A stretch of 64,000 bases of DNA from Apodemus sylvaticus (Eukaryota; Chordata; Mammalia; Rodentia; Muridae), in contig NC_067472.1 of assembly GCF_947179515.1 (NCBI RefSeq), forward strand, positions 81,967,481-82,031,480, in the 5' to 3' direction. The notes under the pieces were generated by a model, which saw only the letters and a list, made by a program, of their open reading frames with translations, did no database searches and was not told the origin of the DNA. The first letter of the stretch is position 1, and every line of letters starts with the position of its first letter. Below are positions 32,960 to 43,499 of this stretch, in pieces. A program made the position numbers and the translations under genes.

Positions 32960-33171
32960 TTAATTAAAAACACATATATCACCATATTGCAGATGTATAT
33001 TTTGATAATTGGACTTGATACAGTTTGGTTTCTGCATTTTATTCTGTGCATTGAAGAATGTTTTGAGGCAGAGCCTGCAGGTTTCAGCAAACCCCACTGA
33101 ACCAGCACCAGAAGTGTTGTTGGCAATCGCCTCATCACAGCCCACAGATATACCAACCATCTCCACTGGAT
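32960..33171 (-). other. Candidate exon, unrecognised
   Basis: On the minus strand the text CTCTATTCCTTGCAG just before 33171 is a good splice acceptor with a pyrimidine tract and an upstream TTAAC-type branch word. The frame PVEMVGISVGCDEAIANNTS runs open from there to a stop at 32960, with cysteines in CRLC. A second minus-strand frame is also open. I recognise no family and see no strong donor, so this would be a terminal exon, a non-coding exon or chance. Confidence 0.2.
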
Positions 33172-33224
33172 CTGCAAGGAATAGAGAACAGTTAAGTGTT
33201 CTGTTTTTACTAGTTTTGGGTGGG

Positions 33225-33273
33225 TTGTTATTATTGTTGTTGTTGCAGCTGCTTCTGTTATTGCTGTTGTTCT
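33225..33273 (+). repeat. TTG/CTG-rich low-complexity
   Basis: TTATTATTGTTGTTG then GCTGCTTCTG and TTGCTGTTGTT. Confidence 0.85.
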
Positions 33274-33439
33274 TTAATATCTCTGGTGGGAATACTGGAC
33301 ATCAGAATAGATTCCCTGCCCATCACATACACTTCAGACTCAGTGTCCCCTGGCTTTCCCCCCAGTGATGACACACAGACTGACCAGATCTCACTTTATT
33401 CAGTAATATTAAGTGTCTTGCATATTTAATTTGTTTGAT
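33274..33439. other. Unassigned DNA
   Basis: No repeat recognised. Confidence 0.4.
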
Positions 33440-33590
33440 CACTGTAGCAGAATTTCAAAGAAGATACTGTCAGAATCCCCATTTTAAAGATAGGAAAATG
33501 GAGGCACATAGAGGCATGTTAACTTGCCTAAGATCACTTAGTTAGAAGCACTAGAATGTCTACCTACAAACCCCACTGTTTATCCTGTGT
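33440..33590 (-). mobile_element. MIR SINE
   Basis: AATCCCCATTTTAAAGATAGG, a GAGGCACATAGAGGC segment and TTGCCTAAGATCACTTAGTTAG are the reversed MIR core and 5' part in order. Confidence 0.75.
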
Positions 33591-34109
33591 GTCAGACAAC
33601 TTTGCCCTGGCTGTAAGTGTCATAATCTGGCTTCTGGTGTCATAATCCCCACTTCCTATGGTGTGAATGAACATTTAGTCTTCATCTCTTACAGAAAGTT
33701 GTGACCCTTCCTCTTCCTGGATTGGTGAAATGTCCTCTGCTTAACCTGGTAGGCTTTCCCTGCCCTTTGCTTCATCTCCCAGAGGGAGTAGAGAAGAGGG
33801 GTTCTTTTGTGTATGTCTAATAATTCTGATATTTGCATATTTGCAATACAACTCTTGGAAAGTTAAGGTATTTGCATATATCCTCTCCACCTCCTCAATC
33901 AAACAGCTTCAGTCCATAGTATCTGACTGACATTCTGAATAGATTTCCCACTTCTTGATTCCTGCGGGACACAGCACAGATAACTTTAGTAAATAAATTA
34001 ACTTTACCCAGCCTTTCCAGTCTGATGACCCACCTTCCCTCTACTCGGTACATTTCAATCACACTAGATAGTTGATTTTTCTTTTGAGAATGTTTGATGA
34101 GTTAATAGC
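33591..34109. other. Single-copy DNA, nothing recognised
   Basis: A TATTTGCATAT word occurs near 33830-33842 and TATTTGCATATA near 33866, each containing an octamer-like ATTTGCAT. This may be chance. Confidence 0.4.
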
Positions 34110-34345
34110 ATGCGTGTATACCAAGGCCCAGTTCAAAAATCATTTCCTCTCCATAGCTTTCCTTGCAATAGATTAGCTGTCCCTAATCTACAGTCCCAAA
34201 CACTTGAAGCAGTGGTCTATTGTAGCATTTAATCACACCAAGCCCTTGATATGCATCTTTCTTCTCTGCCTCATTCTGAGTCTCTTTGAAGCGTGGTCAT
34301 CTGCTCTGCATTTTTGCATTGACTAGTATGCAATATCCAGGCCCA
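34110..34345 (+). mobile_element. L2 LINE 3' end
   Basis: The order (CCTCTCCATAGCTTTCCTTG, later CATTTAATCACACC, CTGCCTCATTCTGAGTC) follows the L2 3' region on the plus strand. Diverged. Confidence 0.45.
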
Positions 34346-35311
34346 GACTTTATCTAGGTCCAGGCAATATGTGGAGTCAGAACTAGCCTCAATCCCTCAG
34401 TCTCTCTGACAGCATTCTGCTGGAGTAATCCACTCACCATTCCCAAAGCAACTGACCAAAGTCTACAGAGCAGTAGACCATAGGATTTGATTTAACTTAG
34501 GTTTTTAACTCATAAAAACCAAATACTTTTTGGGTTAAGAAGAGATGTCCTCTGAGTGCCAACCCACTCTGGCATTGGTAGGCTACTATTGGAACATAAA
34601 GTGAATAAGTAAATTAATGGAAAAAATTAAAATTACCCTGTTGTTCCAGGAAATATATTTTAAAATATAAGAGATGCCAACAACTCAGTAGACCAATCAT
34701 CCACTGACCATAATGCTAGTCTTTAAAATTTCCCAACGTAGGAATTAGATAGCACTTGGCATCTCCTGCTTGACCAGGCTTCTTTCCATGCACATAATAG
34801 CTTGTCTCCTTCCTAGTGCTGTATCTGCAGACCCATTAGGGTCACCTAGTCTGAAAATTTCAGCAGCTTTAGAGAGCAACTCTAGACATGGAGTTTCTTG
34901 AATGTCTGTCTCACAGTCTCCAGCATTGCTCTCTAAACAACTGATGATATTGGGGCTCTGTCCAGGGCCTTTTTACTTATCTTCTACTGTGATTGGTGGG
35001 GCAATACCTGAGTGGCACCATGAGTCCTTCAGCACTCTATCTCTCCTGTGGGCCATGACACTTTGACCTACTTATTCTGCTAGAGTAGATTTCTCTCCTC
35101 TTTTTATATGCATTTGAGTTCCTAGGTGAGGGTCTGAGAGTAGCTTTTTAGGAAATGAAGTGAAAGTAGGTATCCTTTCCAAAACCTCCAACCTCACTTT
35201 TCCTTAGAACAGAGAATCACTAGCCATGTGAGGTTACAATCAAGGATGCTGACTGGTCATAGATTGAAATAAGCAGAGTCAGCATGGATGAAGCAAATAC
35301 ATGTGATTATC
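34346..35311. other. Single-copy DNA, nothing recognised
   Basis: No repeat or exon recognised. Confidence 0.45.
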
Positions 35312-35369
35312 CTCCACCCCACCCCCACCCCACCCCCACCCAACCCCCCACTCCACCCCACCCCCACCT
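35312..35369 (-). repeat. (CCCCAC)n tract, G-rich on minus strand
   Basis: About 58 bases of CCAC/CCCCCAC units. The minus strand therefore holds at least eight G-runs of four or more within 60 bases, a strong G-quadruplex candidate. Confidence 0.9.
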
Positions 35370-35567
35370 TTATTTCTATGACACTGAAATGGCACCCTCT
35401 GGGCATCTCAGATGTATGGCAGCATACATTGTTGTACTTAAAGGTACATTTTCTCACGTGCATATATTGTTCAGAAAGCATGTTTCAAGATGGGAGTTTG
35501 GGACTTTACAAGGGAGAGGATGAGGAAAGGAGGGAGGAATAAAAGATGAGGTACAAGTACACACATA
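35370..35567. other. Unassigned DNA
   Basis: No repeat recognised. Confidence 0.4.
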
Positions 35568-35602
35568 CACAAAGAGAGAGAGAGACAGAGACAGAGACAG
35601 AT
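35568..35602 (+). repeat. (GA)n/(GACA)n tract
   Basis: GAGAGAGAGA then ACAGAGACAGAGACAG. Confidence 0.9.
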
Positions 35603-36984
35603 CCAATAGGCAGATTTGCCATAAATAGTGGCCTAGCTTGCTGTATGTTGGGTGGGGTACAAACCACAAGCCCACAAACCCAGCACCGAGAACGAAGTGG
35701 ATTTAATTTCCATTACTCATTGCTCTTTCTATATGCAAACACCTCCAGAGTCATTCAATAGAAATCTCCCTCTACCTAGATGAAACAAGGATGGTGGCGC
35801 GTTCTGCAACTGTAAAGGGAAGTAGCAACTTTGGGCAGAGGCAGCATGAAAAGCCCAAAGATATGACTTGTAATAGGATCTCTCGGTGCCTGTGGCTCCC
35901 CTAGACAATCACAGATGAAAGGGTGAGGTAGAGGGGAAAAAAGTTTCAAAAACAAAGAAGTTGAGCATGGGGTAGGAAGCACCTCGGTGGCAGGACATGT
36001 CACACTTGCAGTAATGTTATCCTGCCTGACAAAGGAGAATGCTGTTGGCATCAAACCCATCTCTCCAATGTGTCTTCTTTGGAGACCAGGAGAAGAGAGC
36101 GTGGTGACCAGCACAGAAACAGACATCTGCCACCGGCAGTCACACACCATCAACCCAGCCAAATAACTTCATTTTCCAAATGCATAACACCTCTTCTATT
36201 TGGACAGCTGTCACCAAGCTGACACAGACCCAGAAACCTTCCCAGACAAATACATTTTCCACTTTTCAGTGTAGGGTAGAAGGTGGCTTTGTCTTGGGGA
36301 ACTGGGATTTGTCAACTGGAGAGAGGTCACAAGCACTGGGTACATATGCTTCTGAGCCTTCGCTTGTTGAAATTGTCCTTGGACAAATAGGGCGCAGAGG
36401 GAAAGTCATGCTAGGAAGGGGACAGTGCAGATATGTCAGAAAGCACAGATGTGTGCCAGAGATGGAACAGTGAGGCTCACTGCAGGAGTCCATTCTTATG
36501 TAGCCCCCAAAACACACTTAAAAAGAGATACATGCCCATGTTTGGCATTGACCCACCAACCCCCATGCAAACTGCCCCAAGGCAAAATCTCTGATCCAAT
36601 ACTCCTGTTTTAGGCCATTCTGGATGGCAATATCACAATACCAAAGACTGGGTTTACAAAGAGCAATTTGTTTCCTATGAGTTGTGATTTCTGGGAAGAT
36701 CAAGATGTTTTATTGTGTCAGTCTTTGCTGTAACATAGGTGAAAGCAATCAAATTCATAGCCATGAGCTCTAGTGTGATTGACACTTATCCACCCATGAG
36801 GTTCGACACCACTCTCCAAGCCCAAGCATCTCCTGTTAGGCCCCAATTCCCAACACTGCCGCCTAGAGGATTGTTCAAAGGGGGAGAACATACATTGAAA
36901 CAGTATATACAACCAAATAAGTCCAAAGGATTCTAACAAATAGTTCCCCTTTATTCAAGTCCATCCCCACAGAGAGTAGGGAAC
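35603..36984. other. Single-copy DNA, nothing recognised
   Basis: Frames of 128 codons (minus, 36162-35776) and 97 codons (plus, 36180-36473) occur without recognisable domains or splice context. No transposon was recognised. Confidence 0.4.
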
Positions 36985-37060
36985 CACAATTTTATGTACT
37001 TTGCTCCATTATAATAACTTAGTGCCTAGCACCATAGTGAGCATGTGGGATTGGGGTGGG
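36985..37060 (+). mobile_element. Possible L2 3' scrap
   Basis: CTTAGTGCCTAGCACCATAG resembles the L2 block CAGTGCCTAGCACAGTG. Too short to be firm. Confidence 0.35.
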
Positions 37061-37447
37061 ACCTTTCCATCCCTGGAAGAGGACAGGGATTAGAAAATTA
37101 AAAAGAAAAAGGAAGACCAAATAATGACAGAGCCACTTCTCCAGCAGGAGAGCACAATCTTCTTAGCTGCCTGATCATTTGCCATGGCCCAAATCGCACA
37201 GGGAGAAAGTGGTGGTGGGTGATAGCAAGGAAGTGGCACTACACAATGGTCTATCGTATAGGGACTGATCTCCTAGCCTGGTAGAACCTTAATCCAAGGA
37301 GAAAGAGAAAGTGTGGGTCTCTGTTCACTAAAGTGTGACCCTCTGGCTCCTCCTGCATGGTCTGGAGACCACCATTCATGAGGAATTTATAAACACACTT
37401 CCTGCCATCTGTGAAGTATAAAGTGGATGGTGTAAAAGTCAGATTTT
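37061..37447. other. Single-copy DNA, nothing recognised
   Basis: No repeat recognised. Confidence 0.4.
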
Positions 37448-37490
37448 CAGACCGGGAGATGGCTCTGTGGACAAAGCACTTGCCATGCAC
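37448..37490 (+). mobile_element. B4-type SINE, head
   Basis: CGGGAGATGGCTCTGTGG and AAAGCACTTGCCATGCAC are the tRNA-like SINE head. The body continues at 37896 beyond an inserted LTR. Confidence 0.65.
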
Positions 37491-37848
37491 CAGTTTGCTT
37501 TTTGTTGCTGAGATAAAACATTGACTAAAAGCAGCTTGGTTGGAACCTGAGAAAAAATGTTTATTTGGCTTACAGGTCAAAACCAATCGCTGAGGAAGCC
37601 AAGGTGGGAGCATAGAGGCAAGAATTAAAACAGACAGTATTTAGGAGGGATATGCACTGCCTTGTTTCCCTTGGCTTGCTCAGCCATTTCCTTATAACAA
37701 TCTAGACCCAAGTCCCAGGATCGGCCCCACCCACAATGGGCTAGGCTCTTCCACAACATTAATCAAGAAATGCCCTACAGCCATGCCCCAGACCAGTCTG
37801 AGTGACTGAGAGACTCCAGTTTGTATTATTGACAAAAGCTAACCAGCA
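37491..37848 (-). mobile_element. Rodent MaLR LTR inserted in the SINE
   Basis: TTTGTTGCTGAGATAAAACA, TTTATTTGGCTTACAGG, GGCTTGCTCAGCCATTTCC, CCCACCCACAATGGGCTAGG, TTAATCAAGAAATGCCC: a reversed rodent MaLR LTR of near full length. Confidence 0.7.
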
Positions 37849-37895
37849 CACCATGCCACCATGCCACCATGCCACCATGCCACCATGCCACTATG
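37849..37895 (+). repeat. (CACCATGC)5 minisatellite
   Basis: Five exact octamers plus a partial unit (CACTATG). The unit resembles the SINE sequence GCCATGCAC just left of the LTR, so it may have grown from the insertion-site duplication. Confidence 0.92.
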
Positions 37896-38092
37896 AAGAT
37901 GGGGAATCTGGTACTCAGAACCCGAGTAAAGCAAGATTAGTGATTTGTGTCTATGATCCCAGCATCCTTATGGAAAAAGGGAAGCAGAGACAGGAGGCTC
38001 CCTGGAAGCTTCTGGGCTGTCAAGCCTGGGATAAGTAGCAGTGAATAAGTAAGATACCTTGCCTCAGACAAGGTTTTCCTCTGACCTGTACG

Positions 38093-38094
<2 letters not shown>
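37896..38094 (+). mobile_element. B4-type SINE, body
   Basis: ATCCCAGCATCCTTATGG, GCAGAGACAGGAGGCTCCC and TTTTCCTCTGACCTGTACG follow the B4 body up to its CA-rich 3' end. Confidence 0.65.

Positions 38095-38133
<39 letters not shown>
38095..38133 (+). repeat. (CA)n at SINE end
   Basis: About 19 CA units, the usual 3' extension of a B4 or related SINE. Confidence 0.95.
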
Positions 38134-38135
<2 letters not shown>

Positions 38136-38149
38136 TTTAAAATAAAATA

Positions 38150-38340
38150 TCCAGACTGGAAAAATGAGTCTGTGTTTAAAAATACTCAGTGTTTTTACAG
38201 GGGACCAGAGATCCCAGAGATAGCCATTTATAAGCATAGTACCAGAGATTCTGATCTTTCTTCTGACCTCTGCAGGCTCCTACATGCATGCATACATTCG
38301 GGTGCAACCATGAAGTAAAGTGGTAAGTAATTTTTAATAA
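38150..38340 (+). mobile_element. B2/B3-type SINE, diverged
   Basis: CCAGACTGGAAAAATGAG, then CTTCTGACCTCTGCAGG and CATGCATGCATAC follow the B3 order on the plus strand with many changes. Confidence 0.5.
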
Positions 38341-38792
38341 TGAGTCAGCTTTCTTATTGAATTCTGCTTCATTTTGGATTGGGAATTATTATATTCAGTT
38401 TGGAGTTGGAAAACCTGAGATTCAAAGAAAAAAATACTAACCAAAGTCATCATAAAAGGAGGGTATGATGCCATTTTATCCTGTCTGAGGACTGGAATTT
38501 CCTGGATTCTGGCATCCCTATTTATATACTGTCTCCACCCCCAAGGTGAACCTGTGCCACATCTTCAGTAACTTCTTCAAATCCATTTCTCCCCACGAAG
38601 GAAGGAAGCCACAGACTTTCAGTAGCACAACCATGAGTTCCCATTTTTGGGTGGAAATCAATGGAGCAGGTGAATTGAGGCTTATTCCAGGTCTTCAAAA
38701 CGCAAGAGGAATGGAACTGCCCAGCCTGATGTGTAATCTCAAATCTCAGCCAGTTGGACAAAGTCCCAGTTAGGATCTGTAAGGTGCTGGGC
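38341..38792. other. Single-copy DNA with possible MIR scrap
   Basis: About 38385-38465 (GAATTATTATATTC...GAAAACCTGAGATTCAAAG) may be a reversed MIR. Short frames on both strands at 38522-38794 overlap and look like chance. Confidence 0.4.
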
Positions 38793-38900
38793 ACAGAACT
38801 TAACTTCTCTCAACACCACAGTTTATCTGAACAATGAGGTAATACTATGTATCTCACACAATGCTGCGATAAGGATAATCAATAGTTATTGTTGGTGAAG
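38793..38900 (+). mobile_element. MIR SINE
   Basis: AACTTAACTTCTCTCAAC, a CAGTTTATCTGAACAATG segment and ATGCTGCGATAAGGATAAT follow the MIR core in order, diverged. Confidence 0.6.
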
Positions 38901-40421
38901 AGTAAATTGGGCTAGATCTTATCTAATTGCTTTGTGTTTTCCACTTGTAGTTAAATGCCAGACTCTATTTCCAGGACATAGGAGAAAGACCTCAATAGGT
39001 TGATAACACAGATAACAGCTATAAACTTTAAAAACAATGCTCTAAAATCACCACTGGAGATCTCTGGAGTTTTGAAGCAAAGCAAGATATCTGAGTAAGA
39101 GTCAAGACATGGAAGGAGACACCTTCATGAGATGCTTCACATGGGGGCATTGTCCTGATAGTAGACTTCAATCATGATATAGAGAAACTACAGAAAACCC
39201 ACAGAGTTTCTAACATAGGGAGCAAAAAGACAGAATGTGGAGCAGCTAGGAATATTGAAGAGTGAAAGGGAAGATTCAAAGAAGAAAACATCTGAACCAT
39301 GTGTATAAATCTTATCTAACAGGTCTATGTATGAATTAAAAAAATCAGAAGCTTCCTGGCCAAACATACAACATTGAGAGACTTTGACTAACCAAGTTAA
39401 TGAAGCAATATAAGCATTCAATAAAGAGATATAACCAAATTCACAGATTACCATTAACAAGACCAAGAATATAATCTCAGAGTATCCAACATACAGGGAA
39501 TATGAAAATGTGTTCATTTCGTAGAAGAGAATGCAGTTAATATAGATTAACCCTGAGACAACTCAGAAGCTAAGACTGTCCAGCCAGACTCTACAGCAGT
39601 TACAACTATATGCAATGTGGTAAAGGAAAACTCATTTGTAATGAATTAATGGACAAAGTATCTCAGTACAGCGTTCTGTAGCAACCATCACAAATTGTTA
39701 TAAGCATGGTGGCTGGCTCTGAAAGCCAGCAGTCTGAAACAGAAACTAATGATAGAGCCTAATCTTGACAGTAGCTCTGACCTGTAGGTCTATTTTCATG
39801 GACCTGTTCTTCAGTGTTAAGTTTGCCATCTTTTCTCTATAATCAAGAGTCTTAGCTCTGTGTTTTAGTTCCATGTGAGTAACCTAGCATGAAATAGCTC
39901 AAGATCTTAAAGTACAGGTCCCTTTTCCAAATAAAATAGAATCACTGGGTCTCAGTTTTAGGACTTGGGCATCTTTAGAGAGATCATAATTCAACTGACT
40001 GTACCAAGCAGAGTTTTGTGTGACAAAAAAAATATATAATAGTAAAATTTGAAAGAGTATAAATTATTGGCATTTGACAGAAAACTTTCTCACAATCTAA
40101 AGTGGAAATAAGATATTAATGTGAACTAATCATATAAAAAATTTAAAACCATGAATTCTTAGTCTACAAAACCACTAGATTTTGGAAATGAGATACATAA
40201 AACCAAAAGAAGTTCCAAGACCACACCTCCATCACAGTATGGTGGCTAAGGGTCACCGAGTACCAACCTCCTGGTACAGGGAGGCAATACCATCTCTTCC
40301 TGAGATGTTTACAATGGTGATACCTTCATGCATTGAAAGCTGTTGGCAGGAGATCTGGTACATAGGAAATTATCAGAGAGGTGGAAAAGAAAGAGGGAGA
40401 GAGGGGGAGGAAGGAAGATGT
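38901..40421. other. A-rich DNA, nothing recognised
   Basis: AT-rich and purine-leaning on the plus strand from about 39040 to 39560, with long minus-strand frames. This texture could be a very old LINE, but no family blocks were recognised. Confidence 0.4.
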
Positions 40422-40424
40422 GGT

Positions 40425-40459
<35 letters not shown>

Positions 40460-40463
40460 GGGG

Positions 40464-40512
<49 letters not shown>

Positions 40513-40575
40513 AGGAAAGAGAAGGGAAGGGAAGGGGAGAGGGGAGGGGAGGGGAGGGGAGGGGAAGAGAAGGGA
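40422..40575 (+). repeat. Compound (GT)n(GA)n(GGGGA)n tract
   Basis: GT at 40422-40449, GA to about 40505, a GGAAGG transition, then GGGGA units at 40534-40566. The plus strand G-runs could form a quadruplex. Frames over 100 codons here are artefacts. Confidence 0.93.
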
Positions 40576-40784
40576 CAGGAAAGACCAAAAAGTTTCAAAT
40601 AAAGCTGTTTCTTGCAAGTGACAGAGCAGGTATTCTGGCTCAGATGTGTCTGTCCCCCACACAGTTCTCTTGTCCTATACAGCATTGAAGAGAGATGCTG
40701 CCTCCCTGGTGTCTGCTTCCTTCAGCCCTAATCCTTCGAAGCCTGGTCGTTCGTTCTTTCTTTTCATGTTCTCCTCATCTCATC
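40576..40784. other. Unassigned DNA
   Basis: No repeat recognised. Confidence 0.4.
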
Positions 40785-41690
40785 TCTACTGAGCTGTAAT
40801 TTATAGGTAATTAATCTCTTAAAATTTACCATCCAGACAGTTGTAATCCTACATGAAAGGCTGAGATAGGAGGGCGATCCTGGTCAAGGCCACTGTGGAC
40901 TATACAGCTTGAGCCTGTCTCAAAAGCAACGTGTTTATTCACAAAGATCACCACCATCAGCCTTAGATTGTTTTAGCATAGCCCGTCCTCAAATCCATAC
41001 CGATAAGCAACCACCCTTCTCCCTCGGGCAACTGTTCATCTACTTCCTCTCAATATAGATTTGTCTTTTCTAAACATTTCAAAGAAACCCTATCATACAG
41101 TATGTGATCTTTTAAGAGTGGCTTCTTTCACTTGGCACAATGCTTTCAGGATTCATCAACTTTGTAGCAACATTTCATTGGTTTTCTTTGTCAAATACTA
41201 TTCTGCTGGATGGCTCTACCACATTTTATTTACCCATTTATCCATTGTCAAACATCTGGGCTGCTTCTACTTTTTAACCACTATGGATAATTCTGACAAA
41301 CCTTCGCGTACAATTTTTATGAGGACATACTTTTTATTTCTGGTGGGATTACAACTAGAAGTAGACATGCTGAATCACGTGGTAGCCCCCACCTTCCTAC
41401 CTACTTTTCACCTGCTGTATCATTTGATGGTTTATGCTGAGTTGTATGTCTGTTCTGATTTCTCCACATCCTGCCCCCCATCAGCCTCTCTCAGCAGAGT
41501 CTTCCTAGTAAGTACAAGGTACCATCTTGAGGTTTTGATTTGCACTGGATTCCTGGCTAGTTATACGTTTTCCGTGCACTCAAACATTACTTATAAAATT
41601 TCTTTGGAGAAATAACTATTTAAATCTTAGACTCTGTTTTGAAATTTTGACTTGTCTTCTTTATATTATTTCTATAACAACATGAAAAAA
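40785..41690 (-). mobile_element. Ancient L1 (L1M class) ORF2 end and 3' part
   Basis: The plus strand follows the reversed mammal-wide L1: GCAACCACCCTTCTCCC, GATTTGTCTTTTCTAAACATTTC, CTTTCACTTGGCACAATG, ACCACATTTTATTTACCC, TTTTGATTTGCACTGG, TTCTTTGGAGAAATAAC. A B1 scrap interrupts it. A 184-codon plus-strand frame at 41061-41615 is the antisense of this L1 and not a gene. Confidence 0.8.
40838..40925 (+). mobile_element. B1 fragment inside the ancient L1
   Basis: GTTGTAATCCTACATGAAAGG, GATCCTGGTCAAGGCCAC and GAGCCTGTCTCAAAAGC follow B1 from its middle to its tail. Confidence 0.6.
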
Positions 41691-41789
41691 AATACCTTTG
41701 ATAAAATCTAATTAATGCCTTCTCCCTTTTTGTTGCTTCTACTGAGTTCCTGGCTTAGATTCACTTATACTGACAGTATTAATATGCTT
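41691..41789. other. Unassigned DNA
   Basis: No repeat recognised. Confidence 0.4.
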
Positions 41790-41930
41790 GCTTATTTCTT
41801 GCTAAACTATAAGTGCTCTGAAGATAGGATGCTTGGATGCTGGTATCACTGATACATCTGTGGTGCCCCAAAAAAGCCTTTCACTCAAAGTTGGCCTTTG
41901 GCGAACATTGTATACGGATGAGTATATGAT
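41790..41930 (+). mobile_element. Possible L2 3' end
   Basis: CTATAAGTGCTCTGAAGATAGG and CTGTGGTGCCCC follow the L2 order (AAGCTCC..GAGGGCAGGG, then GTATCCCCAG) loosely. Confidence 0.4.
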
Positions 41931-43011
41931 TCCTATATTGTCCTAGCACAACTCAGGAATGTTTCAGACATGTTAACAATGAGGATGATACTGTAAGATT
42001 AGGAGTTGATTTACTTCAACCCCAAAATGCATTTTGAAAAGCATTCACTGCACCTCCCATTCACTCTCATCTGGAATCCAGGCTGTGCGAATTCCAGGGA
42101 AACAGAACCCTTGCTCAGAAGTTGCCCCAGGCAGGGTATAGGATGGGCTTCTTGTGTGAATATGAGGCTGAGCCACAGTCAGGCGACATCTGTTCATTGA
42201 AACCAGCCAAAGGCACCAGCGGCTTCATACAGCTTTATTCCAAGGACTGACAGCCATTGTGTGTCCCGGAAGAGCCCTCACTCAGATGTGATCGTCTGCA
42301 AACCCAATGGCTGCTCAGCTCTGCAAGCTAATAGATCACTGTTTGGCCATTAGCACTGCTTGCCTCCCCCACCACGTTCCCAGCGCAGTCCCTTCCTGCG
42401 CATGACCATTATTCACGGGTTTATTTTCAGACGATTTTTCTCTCCTGATTAACTCCATAAAAAGAATGAAACTTGGTCTCTTTCATCTAAATAAATTTTG
42501 TTGTTGTTGTTATTGTTTTTGTTGTTGTTTTAAAAAAGAGGTTCCCAAGTGGTTCGTTTTATCTCCCCTGAATTCTAGGTCTGTGTTATTACCCCAATTT
42601 AAAAGAGACTCCAAAACAGTTTGTATGTCCAAAAATAATATTAAAAATGTAATTTTGCCAGGAACAGTGCTGCAACCAAACTATCATCCCTGAAGCCATC
42701 TGGATTCTGGCACTGAGACCTTTAGACCTTTCCCTGCCTGAAGACTCACTAGTGCCCTCTTCTGGATAAGATGGTAACCCCCACCTTACTAAGTAAGCAG
42801 GGACAAAAAAATAGACTGCAATCCCTGCTCTAGAGGACAGTGCCTCCTTTATGTAGAAAACCCTACTCTCCACCACTGGATATGAGTTTTCTTTCTGCAT
42901 TGTGCCCTCTGTATCACAGTCTTCAACTTTGGTGGCCCTAAATCCTATCTTCTTCGGGCAGCTGATTCTTTTTATGCCAGTACTCAGCCCTTAAAATCAA
43001 CAGGTGAGTTA
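41931..43011. other. Single-copy DNA, possibly conserved non-coding
   Basis: 42200-42460 is free of repeats, has some CpG, and holds TAAT-type words (GCTAATAGATCACTG, CCATTAGCACTGC), as is common in conserved non-coding DNA. A T/G-rich low-complexity run lies at 42497-42530. Confidence 0.35.
42748..42764 (-). promoter_or_regulatory. CTCF-like motif, unproven
   Basis: CTAGTGCCCTCTTCTGG in non-SINE sequence is close to the reverse CTCF core (AGCGCCCCCTGCTGG). Position and match are suggestive only. Confidence 0.25.
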
Positions 43012-43170
43012 GTCAACTTTTGTCACTGTAACAAAATACCTGAAAAGCCAGCTTACAGGCCCCGTGGGTCTTGGAGAAGAAAAACATCTCACCAAGACAG
43101 AGTCAGAGACAGAGAGGAAGGATCCAGGGACAAGATATATACCCTTCAAAGCCCTCAGTGAAACTGGAGT
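43012..43170 (-). mobile_element. Rodent MaLR-type LTR fragment
   Basis: GTTAGTCAACTTTTGTCACTG, then GGGACAAGATATATACCCTTC, in the order of a reversed MaLR LTR with its middle missing. Confidence 0.5.
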
Positions 43171-43499
43171 GATGCCGGTGAGTACAGTTAAAGTTTCTCT
43201 GCTACTTTATTGTCAGCACCTGGCTGACTTGACACATTAGTCCTAAGTGGTTCCTGCTCTGTTGGCTCAAGTCTAAGTCATCCCCCTCTTGTGGGTGGAC
43301 AGAGATCAGGCTGTTGCCCCAGCAATGTTCCAGTGTTCTGCAGTGACTACAGTAGCTACCTTCTCTCCTCTCTTGACCCAGTTTAGGGTTCTTGGCAGCC
43401 TAGAGATGAGCATGAGGCTGAGTTTAGGTCACTTATTAGGCCGCTAGGAGGTCATAGTGATGTGTTTATAAAATGATAGAGATATAAGATATGTTCTAT
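43171..43499. other. Single-copy DNA, nothing recognised
   Basis: No repeat recognised. Confidence 0.4.

Noticed and set aside
37849..37895. CRISPR-like array of short repeats
   Set aside because: Units are contiguous octamers without spacers, in a mammalian SINE.
40182..40688. Overlapping frames of 117-168 codons on both strands
   Set aside because: They exist because of the GT/GA/GGGGA tract.
41061..41615. The longest frame (184 codons, plus strand) as a gene
   Set aside because: It is the antisense of an ancient L1; the plus-strand text is reversed L1 ORF2.
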